29,468 bases of DNA from Sphaerochaetaceae bacterium (GCA_023231265.1 JALNVT010000006.1:1-29468); one strand, 5' to 3'. Counted from the first letter of the stretch, positions 1 to 8,344 are shown. The notes: generated from the sequence alone by a model not told the origin. Made by a program: numbers and translations.

Positions 1-384
1 AATTAATAAAAACGTTTTATAAATTATAAAAAATAGTTGTTTTTATTACCCACTATACAAGAAAGGAAAAAAACTTATAAATTTCTGTCATTTTTTACAC
101 AAATCAGTCATGCAGTAATATATTATATTTTTGTATAAATTTATGCAGCAAACAATTAAATATCGCTTTATACTACTTTTTATCCTAAATAATCATTTTT
201 TTACATATTTATTCATTAAATATACAATATTTTAATAATACCTAAATTTTTTAGTTTTTTTTTATGTATTCTTATTTTTTTTAATTTTAATTTGATATTA
301 TAATTAATATGATAGAAAAATACCACTTTTCATTAGTTATTTAATTTGCTAGTATCGTCCTTAACTAAAAAAAAGGACTATACT
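1..384. other. AT-rich intergenic region upstream of the symporter gene
   Basis: No coding frame is convincing here. Positions 4-13 and 39-48 form a perfect 10-bp A/T-rich inverted repeat with a smaller nested one (15-20/26-31). It could be the weak end of an upstream transcript, but it is too AT-only to call a terminator. A perfect TATAAT lies at 299-304 with no good -35. If it is used, the mRNA starts near 311 and has a leader of about 74 nt. That leader contains an inverted repeat (357-362/373-378) covering the ribosome binding site. Confidence 0.5.
357..378 (+). promoter_or_regulatory. Hairpin covering the symporter ribosome binding site
   Basis: GTCCTT (357-362) is the exact complement of AAGGAC (373-378), which contains the Shine-Dalgarno sequence for ATG 385. 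The loop is 10 nt of mostly A. The stem would hide the ribosome site. The pairing is visible; a regulatory role is inference. Confidence 0.35.
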
Positions 385-1779
385 ATGTCAGATTTTCTAA
401 ATACTTTAGACAATTTAATTTGGGGAGTGCCACTGATAGTTATAATTCTTGTTACAGGAATATTTCTTTCAATCGGACTGCACTTCCTCCAAATTTCCAA
501 GCTAAGACTAGCTTTGAAAAACACCTTCAAAGGCAAGAGCAATGGTAAAGGAGAGATATCCTCTTTTGCTGCACTATGCACCGCTTTATCAGCTACCATA
601 GGTACTGGTAATATGATAGGAGTTGCAACTGCAATATGCCAAGGGGGGCCAGGAGCTCTTTTTTGGATGATAGTAGCAGCGTTCTTTGGAATGGCAACAA
701 AATACAGTGAGGGCTTTCTTGCAATTCGTTTCAGAAAGATAAATGAAGATGGCAGTGTGACTGGTGGACCTTTTGCATACATAGAATATGGACTTGGAAA
801 GAACTTCAAATTTCTTGCAGTCCTATTTGCTATTTTTGGAATTGGTGTTGCTCTTCTTGGTATTGGAACATTCACTCAGGTAAATGGAATAACAAATGCA
901 GCTGGTATGTTCTTTGATCCAAACAACAATCATACAATAAGCATGTTCGGAAACCAGTACCCTCTTATTGTCTCAATCACTGGCTTGATTTTAACTTTCT
1001 TAGTTGGTCTTGTTATCATTGGTGGACTCAAGAGGATATCAAAAGTTGCAGAGAAGATAGTTCCATTTATGGCTGTAAGTTATATTCTAATTGGTATCAT
1101 ATTCATTGTATTCAATATTAAGGCTGTTCCTGCAGCTATTGTTGAAATAGTGAAGAGTGCATTCGGGATGAAAGCCGTAAGTGGTGGTGCTATTGGAACA
1201 ATGATCATTGCAATGCAGAAAGGTATTGCTCGTGGTATATTCTCCAATGAAGCAGGTCTTGGTTCAGCTCCTATTGCTGCTGCATCAGCAAAAGCAGAGA
1301 GTCCAGTTCATCAAGGACTTATCTCAATGACAGGTACTTTCTTTGATACAATAATAATCTGTACAATAACCGGACTTACCATTGTAATCACTGGTGCATG
1401 GAATATTGGTAAGGAAGGAATTGCTGTTACATCATATGCTTTTGAAACAGGACTCCCTTTTCCTCATCATGTAACTGCTTTTATAATAATGATTTGTCTT
1501 ATGGTATTTGCATTCACAACAATTCTAGGTTGGAATTTTTATGGTGAGAGATGTCTTGCATATCTATCTAACAACAACAAGAAAATGCAGACAATATATA
1601 GAATAATTTTTATGATTGCAATTTTTATTGGACCTTATTTTACCTTATCTCAGGTTTGGACAATTGCAGATATCGTAAATGGTTTGATGGCCATTCCTAA
1701 TATAATTGCTCTTCTTCTTTTGAGTCCAGTAATATTCAAAGAGACAAGAGAATTCATAAAAGGCAACAAGCTTTATTAG
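385..1779 (+). CDS. Sodium:alanine/glycine symporter (AGCS family)
   Basis: This is an inner-membrane, Na+-driven amino-acid carrier of the alanine/glycine:cation symporter family, 464 residues, a normal family length. The family signature is clear: TIGTGNMIGVA (about 71-81), a GGPGALFWM segment (87-95), GGPFAYIEYGLG (127-138) and ARGIFSNEAGLGSAP (282-296). Many hydrophobic helices fill the rest. I chose ATG 385 because AAGGA (373-377) lies 7 nt upstream. An in-frame TTG at 346 extends the frame by 13 residues but has no ribosome site. The gene stands alone and is followed at once by a strong terminator. Substrate choice (alanine or glycine) cannot be read from sequence. Family assignment is firm. 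Confidence 0.93.
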   Translation: MSDFLNTLDNLIWGVPLIVIILVTGIFLSIGLHFLQISKLRLALKNTFKGKSNGKGEISSFAALCTALSATIGTGNMIGVATAICQGGPGALFWMIVAAFFGMATKYSEGFLAIRFRKINEDGSVTGGPFAYIEYGLGKNFKFLAVLFAIFGIGVALLGIGTFTQVNGITNAAGMFFDPNNNHTISMFGNQYPLIVSITGLILTFLVGLVIIGGLKRISKVAEKIVPFMAVSYILIGIIFIVFNIKAVPAAIVEIVKSAFGMKAVSGGAIGTMIIAMQKGIARGIFSNEAGLGSAPIAAASAKAESPVHQGLISMTGTFFDTIIICTITGLTIVITGAWNIGKEGIAVTSYAFETGLPFPHHVTAFIIMICLMVFAFTTILGWNFYGERCLAYLSNNNKKMQTIYRIIFMIAIFIGPYFTLSQVWTIADIVNGLMAIPNIIALLLLSPVIFKETREFIKGNKLY

Positions 1780-1810
1780 ATAATTAAATTTAAAAACTTC
1801 ATATTTTTAT

Positions 1811-1840
1811 AAAAGAGATGCATTTATGTATCTCTTTTTT
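1811..1840 (+). terminator. Rho-independent terminator of the symporter gene
   Basis: AGAGAT (1814-1819) pairs with ATCTCT (1830-1835). The stem extends inward by a G·U, C-G and A-T pair, and outward by A-T pairs, and a T run follows. It sits about 30 nt after the symporter stop codon. Confidence 0.85.
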
Positions 1841-1952
1841 TATGCATCATCGTCAGCATTCCACAAAACTTAATATCAAAACATTTGAATGAATGCTCTA
1901 TATAATTTTCAGTGATCTCTTCATCATTTTCTACAAACAACAAAATGCTTTC

Positions 1953-2001
1953 AAAAAAAAATACCCTTGAAGTAGTTAAATTTTGTTTCTACTTCAAAGG
2001 T
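1953..2001 (-). terminator. Terminator of the UPF0210/ACT operon
   Basis: TTGAAGTAG (1967-1975) and CTACTTCAA (1989-1997) form a perfect 9-bp stem. Read on the minus strand it is followed by a run of nine T (1961-1953). It lies just after the end of the minus-strand UPF0210 gene. Confidence 0.8.
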
Positions 2002-2046
2002 ACCATATCACAAATGTGAGTGTTTTATTTTTAAAATAATATACTG

Positions 2047-3411
2047 TTAGTTTTTAAAACTATGAATTGGAGCTGGAATTCTTCCACCTCTGTTTATGAA
2101 TTCTGCACATGATTTTGTGTTCACCTTCATAATTGGTGCGAAACCCAAAAGACCACCAAATTCAGCTGAATCACCCAAAGTTTTACCTATTACAGGTATG
2201 ATTCTTACAGCTGTGGTCTTGGCATTTACCATCCCAATAGCAGCTTCATCAGCAATTATCCCTGCAATTGTAGTTGCTTCGGTATCACCAGGGATAGCAA
2301 TCATATCAAGTCCAACAGAACATACACATGTCATTGCTTCAAGCTTTTCAATGCATAAACCACCACTTGCTGCAGCGTTTATCATGTTTTGGTCTTCACT
2401 GACTGGGATAAAAGCACCAGACAAACCACCAACTGAAGAAGATGCCATTATACCACCTTTCTTTACCTGGTCATTCAACAGAGCTAAAGCTGCTGTTGTT
2501 CCTGGACAACCTACTTCCTCAAGCCCCATACTCTCTAAAATTTCAGCAATAGAATCACCAATTGCAGGGGTTGGAGCCAAAGAAAGATCTAAAATTCCAA
2601 AAGGAATATTCAATCTTTTACTTGCTTCTTGAGCAACCAATTGACCAAGTCTTGTAACTTTAAATGATGTCTGTTTGATAATTTCACACAATGCTGTAAA
2701 ATCTTTTCCCTTAACTGTCTGAATTGCTTCATTTATAACACCAGGGCCACTAACACCAACATTGATTACATTGTCAGTTTCAGTCACACCATGGAAAGCA
2801 CCAGCCATGAAAGGATTATCATCAGGAGCATTACAAAGAACAACTAATTTTGAACAACCAATGCTATCATGATCTTTAGTTGCAATTGCAGTTTCTTTAA
2901 CAATTTCTCCCATCAATTTTACAGCATCCATATTGATACCAGTTTTTGTAGATCCAACATTAACGGATGCACATAAACAATCAGTTTTTGCCATAGCTTG
3001 AGGAATTGATCTAATTAAAAGTTCCTCACTTCTTGTCATACCTTTAGCAGGTATAGCAGAGAAACCACCAATAAAGTTAACACCTACATCTTTTGCAGCT
3101 TGATCAAGCACAATAGCCAGTTCAACATAATCTTCTTTTGTCTTACAAGCAGATGCACCAATAAAAGCTAAAGGTGTGATGGATATTCGTTTATTAACAA
3201 TAGGAATTGCATAATCACTTTCAATTTCTTTTCCAACTTTAACTAAATCTTTAGCTGTTGTTGTGATTGTTTCATAAATATTTTTTTTCAGTACTTCAAG
3301 ATCACTATCGATACAACTCAAAAGGCTTATGCCTAAAGTAATTGTTCTTACATCTAAGTTATCTTTTTCAAACATTTCGTTTGTTTCAACGACTTCATGT
3401 AGACTTGGCAT
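2047..3411 (-). CDS. UPF0210 (DUF711, 'PFL family') protein
   Basis: This is a 454-residue protein of the widely conserved but functionally undefined UPF0210/DUF711 family. Recognition rests on the family's N-terminal pattern (EKxNLDVRTITLGISLLSC), SVNVGSTKTGINMDAV, GVSGPGVI and a C-terminal GFAPIMKVNTKSCAEFINRGGRIPAP-type ending. It has no membrane segment and looks cytoplasmic. I chose ATG 3411 because an AGGAGGT ribosome site precedes it with proper spacing. The in-frame GTG at 3417 would overlap that site. It follows the ACT-domain gene by 9 nt, and UPF0210 and UPF0237 genes commonly occur together. No enzymatic function can be stated. Family assignment is firm. Confidence 0.9.
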   Translation of the reverse strand: MPSLHEVVETNEMFEKDNLDVRTITLGISLLSCIDSDLEVLKKNIYETITTTAKDLVKVGKEIESDYAIPIVNKRISITPLAFIGASACKTKEDYVELAIVLDQAAKDVGVNFIGGFSAIPAKGMTRSEELLIRSIPQAMAKTDCLCASVNVGSTKTGINMDAVKLMGEIVKETAIATKDHDSIGCSKLVVLCNAPDDNPFMAGAFHGVTETDNVINVGVSGPGVINEAIQTVKGKDFTALCEIIKQTSFKVTRLGQLVAQEASKRLNIPFGILDLSLAPTPAIGDSIAEILESMGLEEVGCPGTTAALALLNDQVKKGGIMASSSVGGLSGAFIPVSEDQNMINAAASGGLCIEKLEAMTCVCSVGLDMIAIPGDTEATTIAGIIADEAAIGMVNAKTTAVRIIPVIGKTLGDSAEFGGLLGFAPIMKVNTKSCAEFINRGGRIPAPIHSFKN

Positions 3412-3420
3412 TAACACCTC

Positions 3421-3693
3421 CTAGATGCGCTGCATCTTTTCAAAAATTTCTTCTTTCTGGAGTTTGATTTGAACACCAAGTTCATCACCAACACCGTGTA
3501 GTTCTTCTGCAACTACATGAAATTCTTTTGTGCACTTATCAGTATCACAAATCATCATCATCTGAAATAAACCACCAACAATAGTTTGGGTGATATCCAA
3601 GATGTTTACGTCATTGTCAGCTAAATAGCTACAAATCCTAGCAATAATTCCGACTCTGTCTTTTCCGACAACACTTATAATTGATTTTTCCAT
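3421..3693 (-). CDS. ACT-domain protein, UPF0237 family
   Basis: This 90-residue protein is a single ACT domain, a small ligand-binding regulatory fold often used to sense amino acids. The start MEKSIISVVGKDRVGIIARI is typical, with the glycine-containing loop between the first strand and helix (GKDRVGI) where ACT ligands usually bind. Length matches UPF0237 proteins. It is the first gene of a two-gene operon with UPF0210, 9 nt apart, so the two probably work as partners, with this one as the sensor (inference). There is no Shine-Dalgarno sequence before ATG 3693. A TATACT hexamer lies 6 nt upstream instead, suggesting a leaderless message. Confidence 0.88.
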   Translation of the reverse strand: MEKSIISVVGKDRVGIIARICSYLADNDVNILDITQTIVGGLFQMMMICDTDKCTKEFHVVAEELHGVGDELGVQIKLQKEEIFEKMQRI

Positions 3694-3699
3694 AAAATG

Positions 3700-3728
3700 A
3701 GTATACTAAATAAAAAGAAAATTTAGAA
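3700..3728 (-). promoter_or_regulatory. Candidate promoter abutting the ACT gene start
   Basis: On the minus strand, TATACT occupies 3705-3700, and 6 nt separate it from ATG 3693. The -35 position (3728-3723, TTCTAA) is weak. The predicted transcription start would fall on or next to the start codon. Confidence 0.45.
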
Positions 3729-3893
3729 TATTTTTGTAACATAAAAGTTAAAATATATGATAAAACAATAAAGCATATCAAACCAATGAAAGAATTTAGA
3801 CCAAAACAAATGATGATATCAACTTTATCTGTTGTTGACATAAGTCGGATAGCGTTGTTTTACTAACTTATATAAGTCTCAAACATGAAAAAA

Positions 3894-4898
3894 TTAAAAA
3901 CTGACTTTATTTCGTCCTTCTTGTTTTGCTCTGTACATGAAGTCATCAGCCTTTTTTATTAAAATATTTGAATCATCATTTTTACTGATAATGCTTGATA
4001 CTCCAAAACTTGCTGTTATTGTCCCAACTCCATCAATGGTATTATTGCAAAGGCTAGATCTTAACTTTTCAGCGAAGTTCACCGCCTCTTCATTATTTTT
4101 GTTTGGCAAAACTATTATGAACTCCTCACCGCCCCAACGACATAGAGCTTCACCTTCATTCGCTTTATTCATCTCATGCATTAGCAAATCAACAATACTT
4201 TTCAATACATGATCTCCCATGGAATGACCAAATTCATCATTTACATGCTTGAAGTGATCTACATCTAACATAATTAAAGAGAGAGATGCTCTGTCTTCTT
4301 TTGCTCTGATAATTTCATTTTCTAAATATTTAAGGATATATCTTCGATTGTATGCTCCAGTCAATGCATCAACATTCACCATCTCACTGAGTTTTTCATT
4401 TGCCTCTTTAAGTTCCCTTTCAATCTGCTTGTTTTTATTAATATCAAATACAATTCCAGATACCAAAAGGACATTTCCTCTCTCATCTCTTTTTGTGACT
4501 TTTCCTCGATCATAATACCAAATATATTCACCATTTGCTGCTCGAATTCTGTACTCAACTTCATAAGAATCTCTCAACCCCATCAGATGAGATTTCATAT
4601 TATCCATAACACGGTCATAATCAAGGGGATGCAATTTTTCAGTAAAGTAATCAAATCCAACCAAATCAGGAAGATCTTCCATACTGTAACCAAGATTTGT
4701 CACTTTCTTCTCATTAAAAATAACCTGATTACTTGGCACCATCCAGTACCATTGCCCCAGATTTCCAACCCAAGGAAAATCTAACAATTCTTTGTCATTT
4801 TTCTCCTCTTGAATTTGCTTGATAACTTCCTCTAGGGCTGCTACCTTAGATTCCAGTAACTGTGTTGTTGAATCAAAATGATTAAAATTATCAGACAT
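3894..4898 (-). CDS. Diguanylate cyclase with PAS sensor (PAS-GGDEF)
   Basis: This 334-residue soluble protein would make cyclic-di-GMP from two GTP. A short heptad-like helix (about 12-35) leads into a PAS domain (about 45-155, ending GxVFDINKNKQIE). Next come a linker helix and a GGDEF domain opening with DALTGAYNRR (178-186). The active-site loop is GGEEF (256-260), a functional variant, so the enzyme is probably active. The inhibitory RxxD site expected just before this loop reads NEGE, so I-site product feedback is probably absent. ATG 4898 was chosen because GGAGAG lies about 7 nt upstream; an in-frame upstream ATG (4955) has none. What the PAS domain senses is unknown. Confidence 0.92.
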   Translation of the reverse strand: MSDNFNHFDSTTQLLESKVAALEEVIKQIQEEKNDKELLDFPWVGNLGQWYWMVPSNQVIFNEKKVTNLGYSMEDLPDLVGFDYFTEKLHPLDYDRVMDNMKSHLMGLRDSYEVEYRIRAANGEYIWYYDRGKVTKRDERGNVLLVSGIVFDINKNKQIERELKEANEKLSEMVNVDALTGAYNRRYILKYLENEIIRAKEDRASLSLIMLDVDHFKHVNDEFGHSMGDHVLKSIVDLLMHEMNKANEGEALCRWGGEEFIIVLPNKNNEEAVNFAEKLRSSLCNNTIDGVGTITASFGVSSIISKNDDSNILIKKADDFMYRAKQEGRNKVSF

Positions 4899-4936
4899 TG
4901 TGCACTCTCCAAAATATTCAATATGAATATTTACTA

Positions 4937-4965
4937 ATAATACAGGCCCAAACAATGGATGTAAA
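4937..4965 (-). promoter_or_regulatory. Promoter of the diguanylate cyclase gene
   Basis: On the minus strand TTTACA (4965-4960) and TATTAT (4942-4937) are separated by 17 nt, each one base from the sigma-70 consensus. The predicted start lies about 30 nt upstream of the chosen ATG and downstream of the longer in-frame ATG, which supports the shorter start. Confidence 0.65.
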
Positions 4966-5060
4966 GAATTATAATAAATTGTTGAGTTTGAAATATTTTA
5001 AAATCCCACGTTCAAATACATCACACTCTCAATGGAATCAATATTTCAGTTTTATTAGAT

Positions 5061-5091
5061 AAAAAAAACATCCCCAAATTAATGAGAATGT
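5061..5091 (-). terminator. Terminator of the Dabb gene
   Basis: ACATCCCC (5068-5075) pairs with GAGAATGT (5084-5091) through an 8-bp stem with two G·U pairs on the minus-strand RNA. Eight T follow (5068-5061). Confidence 0.65.
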
Positions 5092-5115
5092 CAATTATCA
5101 ATTCGTATTTATTGC

Positions 5116-5421
5116 TTACTCAACTACATAATCAAGACATTTACGATCTGCTGTAAAAGGTCTTACAAATGTATTTGCTACATGTACATGAGATGGATGA
5201 GTTGAATATCCTCTCTTATGCTCTTCTGTATCAAATTCAGTAAAGAGAGCAAATTCGTGAGTGCTACCTTCCAATGAATTTTCAATGAATTTGATCTCTT
5301 GCAATCCAGGAACCTTCCCTAATAAAGCTTCAAGATTTTCTTTCATTCCTTTCTTTATGTTCTTTTTATCTTCTTCTTTAACAGAATCATTAAAATTCCA
5401 TAGTACAATGTGTCTGACCAT
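5116..5421 (-). CDS. Dabb-family (stress-responsive alpha/beta barrel) protein
   Basis: This 101-residue protein is a single Dabb ferredoxin-like domain. Typical features are the opening MVRHIVLWNF, the mid-protein VPGLQEIKF segment and the conserved HPSHVHVANTFVRPF stretch near the C-terminus. Such proteins usually form dimeric barrels; some are enzymes, but most bacterial members have no known reaction. ATG 5421 is preceded by GAGGAGAG at good spacing. The gene appears to be transcribed alone, with its own promoter and terminator. Family assignment is confident; the role is unknown. Confidence 0.85.
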   Translation of the reverse strand: MVRHIVLWNFNDSVKEEDKKNIKKGMKENLEALLGKVPGLQEIKFIENSLEGSTHEFALFTEFDTEEHKRGYSTHPSHVHVANTFVRPFTADRKCLDYVVE

Positions 5422-5450
5422 TTTGTTCTCTCCTCAATCGATATATGTAA

Positions 5451-5479
5451 TTAATATTACACAAAAATTTATTTTTCAA
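5451..5479 (-). promoter_or_regulatory. Promoter of the Dabb gene
   Basis: On the minus strand TTGAAA (5479-5474) and TATTAA (5456-5451) lie 17 nt apart, upstream of the AGGAG ribosome site for ATG 5421. Confidence 0.5.
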
Positions 5480-5573
5480 TAGCATGAACTGCCCAATTCT
5501 TTATTAGATAATATCTCTGTATTGATATTTACAATTATAACATACTTCAATTCTTTTTTATTCTACATTTCAA

Positions 5574-5602
5574 TTGACAGAAAGTACTAATTCTTTAACA
5601 AT
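5574..5602 (+). promoter_or_regulatory. Candidate promoter of the MATE gene
   Basis: A perfect TTGACA (5574-5579) is followed 17 nt later by AACAAT (5597-5602), which matches the -10 consensus at four positions. It would give a leader of about 33 nt before ATG 5642. Confidence 0.45.
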
Positions 5603-5641
5603 TGATTTGGTTATTTACGATTAAGTAAAAAAAGGATATGT

Positions 5642-6993
5642 ATGATGGAAAATGATAGAACATATATTTTAAGTGAGATGCCAGTTAAGAATGCAATTCT
5701 CAAGATGTCACTTCCAGTTGTTTTAGAATGATGGTACAGGTATTATATAACCTAGTAGATACATGGTTTATAGGCAAGATTGGGGATGCCAATCAACTTG
5801 CTGCTGCAAATATAGCCTCTCCTGTATTTCTTATATTGATGGCTGTCTCCAATATAGTTGGAACAGGTGCTGCTTCTTATATCTCAAGATGCCTTGGTGA
5901 AAAAAATCAAAAGAGAGCCAATCAAACTTTATCAATTGGAATAGCTTCCGGTTTGGTTCTTGGAGCCATCATGAGTGTCATTGGTCTGATACTTCTAAAA
6001 CCTTTTGTAATCACACTTGGTGCATCTCCTGAAGTTTATCCATTTGCTGCAGCATATTCAAAGGTAATGATAGCATGCGCAATTATCGTTATGTGTAACT
6101 TTGCTATCGGACAGTTGATGAGAGCTGAAGGTGCTGCAATGCAATCTATTGTTGGCATGTTGATAGGTACAATTGTAAATATAATCTTAGATCCAATATT
6201 TATATTTGTCTTAGATATGGGCATTGAAGGTGCTGCTATAGCAACAATTTTAGGAAACATAAGTGGAATTATTTATTATTTCTACTTCTACAAAACAGGT
6301 AAGTCTCTTTTAAAATTCTCTTTTAAATATGCCAAACCTGAAGAAACCATCTTTGCTGAAATTTTCAAAATTGGTATTCCTGCAACTCTTTCACAACTTC
6401 TAATGAGTGTTGCTTTAATAATATGCAATAACTTGGCTGTTCCTTATGGTACAAATGCGATAGCAGGAATTGGGATATCACAAAAACTCATATACATTGG
6501 AACATTTATTTTCATGGGATTTGGAGCTGGCACACAACCTCTAGTAGGTTATAATTATGGTGCCAAAAACTTCGGCAGAGTTAATGAAATTATCAAGAAG
6601 GGAATTCAAATAACAGAAATGGTTGGAATTGTTCTCTTTGTGTTGTTCTACTTGATAGCCAATCAGATGGTTGGAATATTCACTCCAATAGACAATGTAG
6701 TTTATTGGGGAGCAAGAGTTTTAAGACTTCAGATATTCTTGTTCTTGGTTGTTGGTCCACAGATGATAGCAAATACCTCAATTCAAGCTTTTGGAAAAGG
6801 AAAAGCAGCTTTGTTCATATCAATTGCTAGACAGGGAATCTTCTTCATCCCTCTGCTTTTCTTGATGAACAATCTGTTTGGATTCACAGGATAACTCATA
6901 GCTCAGCCAATAGCTGATGGTCTCACTGCTGTAGTAGCTCTGCTTATTTTAACCAAAATTTTAAAACAAGAAGAACTTACAAAGGAGCAATAA
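5642..6993 (+). pseudogene. MATE-family multidrug efflux transporter, disrupted by a frameshift and an in-frame stop
   Basis: The product would be a 12-helix membrane antiporter of the MATE family exporting drugs or cations. Translation begins at ATG 5642 (or 5645) behind AAAGGA (5631-5636) and gives a normal MATE N-terminus ending LKMSLPVVLE, then meets TGA at 5729-5731. The expected continuation (…GMMVQVLYNLVDTWFIGK) resumes one base out of frame at ATG 5728. Restoring one G near 5726 (TTAGAATG to TTAGGAATG) rejoins the two. The main frame then runs to an in-frame TAA at 6892-6894. Beyond it the same frame continues for 32 more codons (LIAQPIADGLTAVVAL…) to TAA 6991-6993, completing the last helix. 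Two independent lesions suggest a decaying gene. One or both could be sequencing errors. The fragment 5728-6894 (388 codons) is the longest intact piece but has no ribosome site. Confidence 0.85.
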
Positions 6994-7013
6994 ATAATTC
7001 CAATTCATATAAA

Positions 7014-7050
7014 ACGCGACTATTGAATATATAATAGCCTCGTTTTTTTT
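7014..7050 (+). terminator. Terminator between convergent MATE and MFS genes
   Basis: ACG…CTATT (from 7013) pairs with AATAG…CGT (to 7043) through an imperfect stem with two mismatches. Eight T follow on the plus strand. It may also act weakly on the minus-strand MFS transcript. Confidence 0.6.
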
Positions 7051-7058
7051 TACATCAT

Positions 7059-8234
7059 CTAATTTCTATTGCCTGTTTGAATCATTAATTTTCTATGCAT
7101 CACTGCAATTATCACGAGCAGAATGGTCAGATAAATAGGGAAAAAACTGATTGTTACATACTTTGATAAAAAGCCGAAAAAAGAAGGCATCAAGCAAGAG
7201 CCAATATAGGCGCTAGCCATCTGAACTCCAATTATTGCTTGAGATTTATCTGAACCAAAATTAGCTGGTGTTGAATGGATTATACAAGGATATATTGGAG
7301 CACAACCAAGACCAACTATTATCAACCCTATGTAAGCTGCATCACTATTCAATGGTAAAAGAATCATGATTATTCCAACACTGATGATGCCCAACCCGAG
7401 TTTGATCATCTGATTATCACTGAGTTTGAAGGTTATGAATCCACTGATAGCTCGCCCAACAGTGACTCCTAAGAAGAAGAGACCTGCAAATCTAGCAGCT
7501 TTATCAGGTGATAGACCTTCATTCAACACAAGGTAACTTGAAGCCCAAAGAGCTGTTGTTTGCTCCAATGCACAGTATCCAAAGAACATGATCATAACAG
7601 ATTTTGCCCCTGGAATTCTCAAAATTTCTTTTATTGATAGCACTCTTTTTGAAGTTATATCACCAATTTTATCTACATTTTCAATTGGAGCTCTTTTCCA
7701 TAAAGGCAAAGACATAAATAGAATGATTGTCAAAACTATCTGGATATAGAAAACATAGCGATATCCACCCTGCCATGCTCCTCCATTTGTAAGAGCAAGA
7801 CTCATCAACAGAGGACCTGCTGTGGCACCTAATCCCCACATGCAATGCAACCAACTCATGTGACGACTTTTAAAATGAAGCGCTACATAATTATTTAAAG
7901 CTGCATCAACAGACCCAGCTCCAAGTCCATAAGGAATGGACCACAATACAAGCTGCCAGAAGGCCGTGCTTGTTGAATATCCAAACAATGCAACAGCAGT
8001 TGTCAAAACACTTAGAGCTGTTACAAGACCTGTGCCCATTTTTTTAGTAAGTCTATCACTCTGCAGTGCTGATACTACAGTGCATCCTGCAATCAACATC
8101 TGGAGTATACCTGCATAGGACAAAGGAACATTGATTTGAGTATAAAGAGATGGCCAAACAGCACCCAGTAATGAATCAGGCAAACCCAAACTTATAAAAG
8201 CTAGATAGATAATTGCAAGTAACAATCCAATCAT
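7059..8234 (-). CDS. MFS transporter
   Basis: This 391-residue inner-membrane protein has about 12 hydrophobic helices in two halves, the standard major facilitator layout. The opening (LAFISLGLPDSLLGAVWP) and the SDRLTKKMGTG loop between helices 2 and 3 fit MFS permeases of the sugar/FucP-like or uncharacterised YbjJ-like type. ATG 8234 is preceded by GTGGAG about 7 nt away. It is transcribed away from an AraC-type regulator across 110 nt, a layout that often links regulator and transporter. The substrate cannot be read from the sequence; a sugar or sugar-like compound is a guess from the AraC cupin partner. Confidence 0.85.
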   Translation of the reverse strand: MIGLLLAIIYLAFISLGLPDSLLGAVWPSLYTQINVPLSYAGILQMLIAGCTVVSALQSDRLTKKMGTGLVTALSVLTTAVALFGYSTSTAFWQLVLWSIPYGLGAGSVDAALNNYVALHFKSRHMSWLHCMWGLGATAGPLLMSLALTNGGAWQGGYRYVFYIQIVLTIILFMSLPLWKRAPIENVDKIGDITSKRVLSIKEILRIPGAKSVMIMFFGYCALEQTTALWASSYLVLNEGLSPDKAARFAGLFFLGVTVGRAISGFITFKLSDNQMIKLGLGIISVGIIMILLPLNSDAAYIGLIIVGLGCAPIYPCIIHSTPANFGSDKSQAIIGVQMASAYIGSCLMPSFFGFLSKYVTISFFPIYLTILLVIIAVMHRKLMIQTGNRN

Positions 8235-8263
8235 GAGACAACTCCACTTTGTATTTTTCTTGT

Positions 8264-8269
8264 ATTATA
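8264..8269 (-). promoter_or_regulatory. -10 element of the MFS gene in the divergent intergenic region
   Basis: The minus strand carries a perfect TATAAT at 8269-8264, about 30 nt upstream of ATG 8234. No good -35 is present, as is common at activator-dependent promoters, so the neighbouring AraC protein may act here (inference). Confidence 0.45.
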
Positions 8270-8344
8270 TCGACAGAACAAGTATCATTCTATTATAAAA
8301 ACTGAAAAACATATGATAATACATTCAAAAAAGGAGATACTTTC

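Noticed and set aside
346..384. Longer symporter starting at TTG 346
   Set aside because: There is no ribosome site before it, and the extra 13 residues are not part of the family. ATG 385 has AAGGA at correct spacing.
3638..3841. 67-codon minus-strand frame with a hydrophobic stretch upstream of the ACT gene
   Set aside because: It has no ribosome site and overlaps the start of the ACT gene out of frame. Its hydrophobic character is what AT-rich noncoding DNA often gives.
3866..3878. Palindrome ACTTATATAAGT after the diguanylate cyclase gene as a terminator
   Set aside because: There is no T run after it on the minus strand and the stem is almost all A/T.
5642..5740. Programmed frameshift in the MATE gene
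   Set aside because: There is no slippery heptamer or stimulatory structure at the join, and a second lesion downstream favours decay or sequence error.
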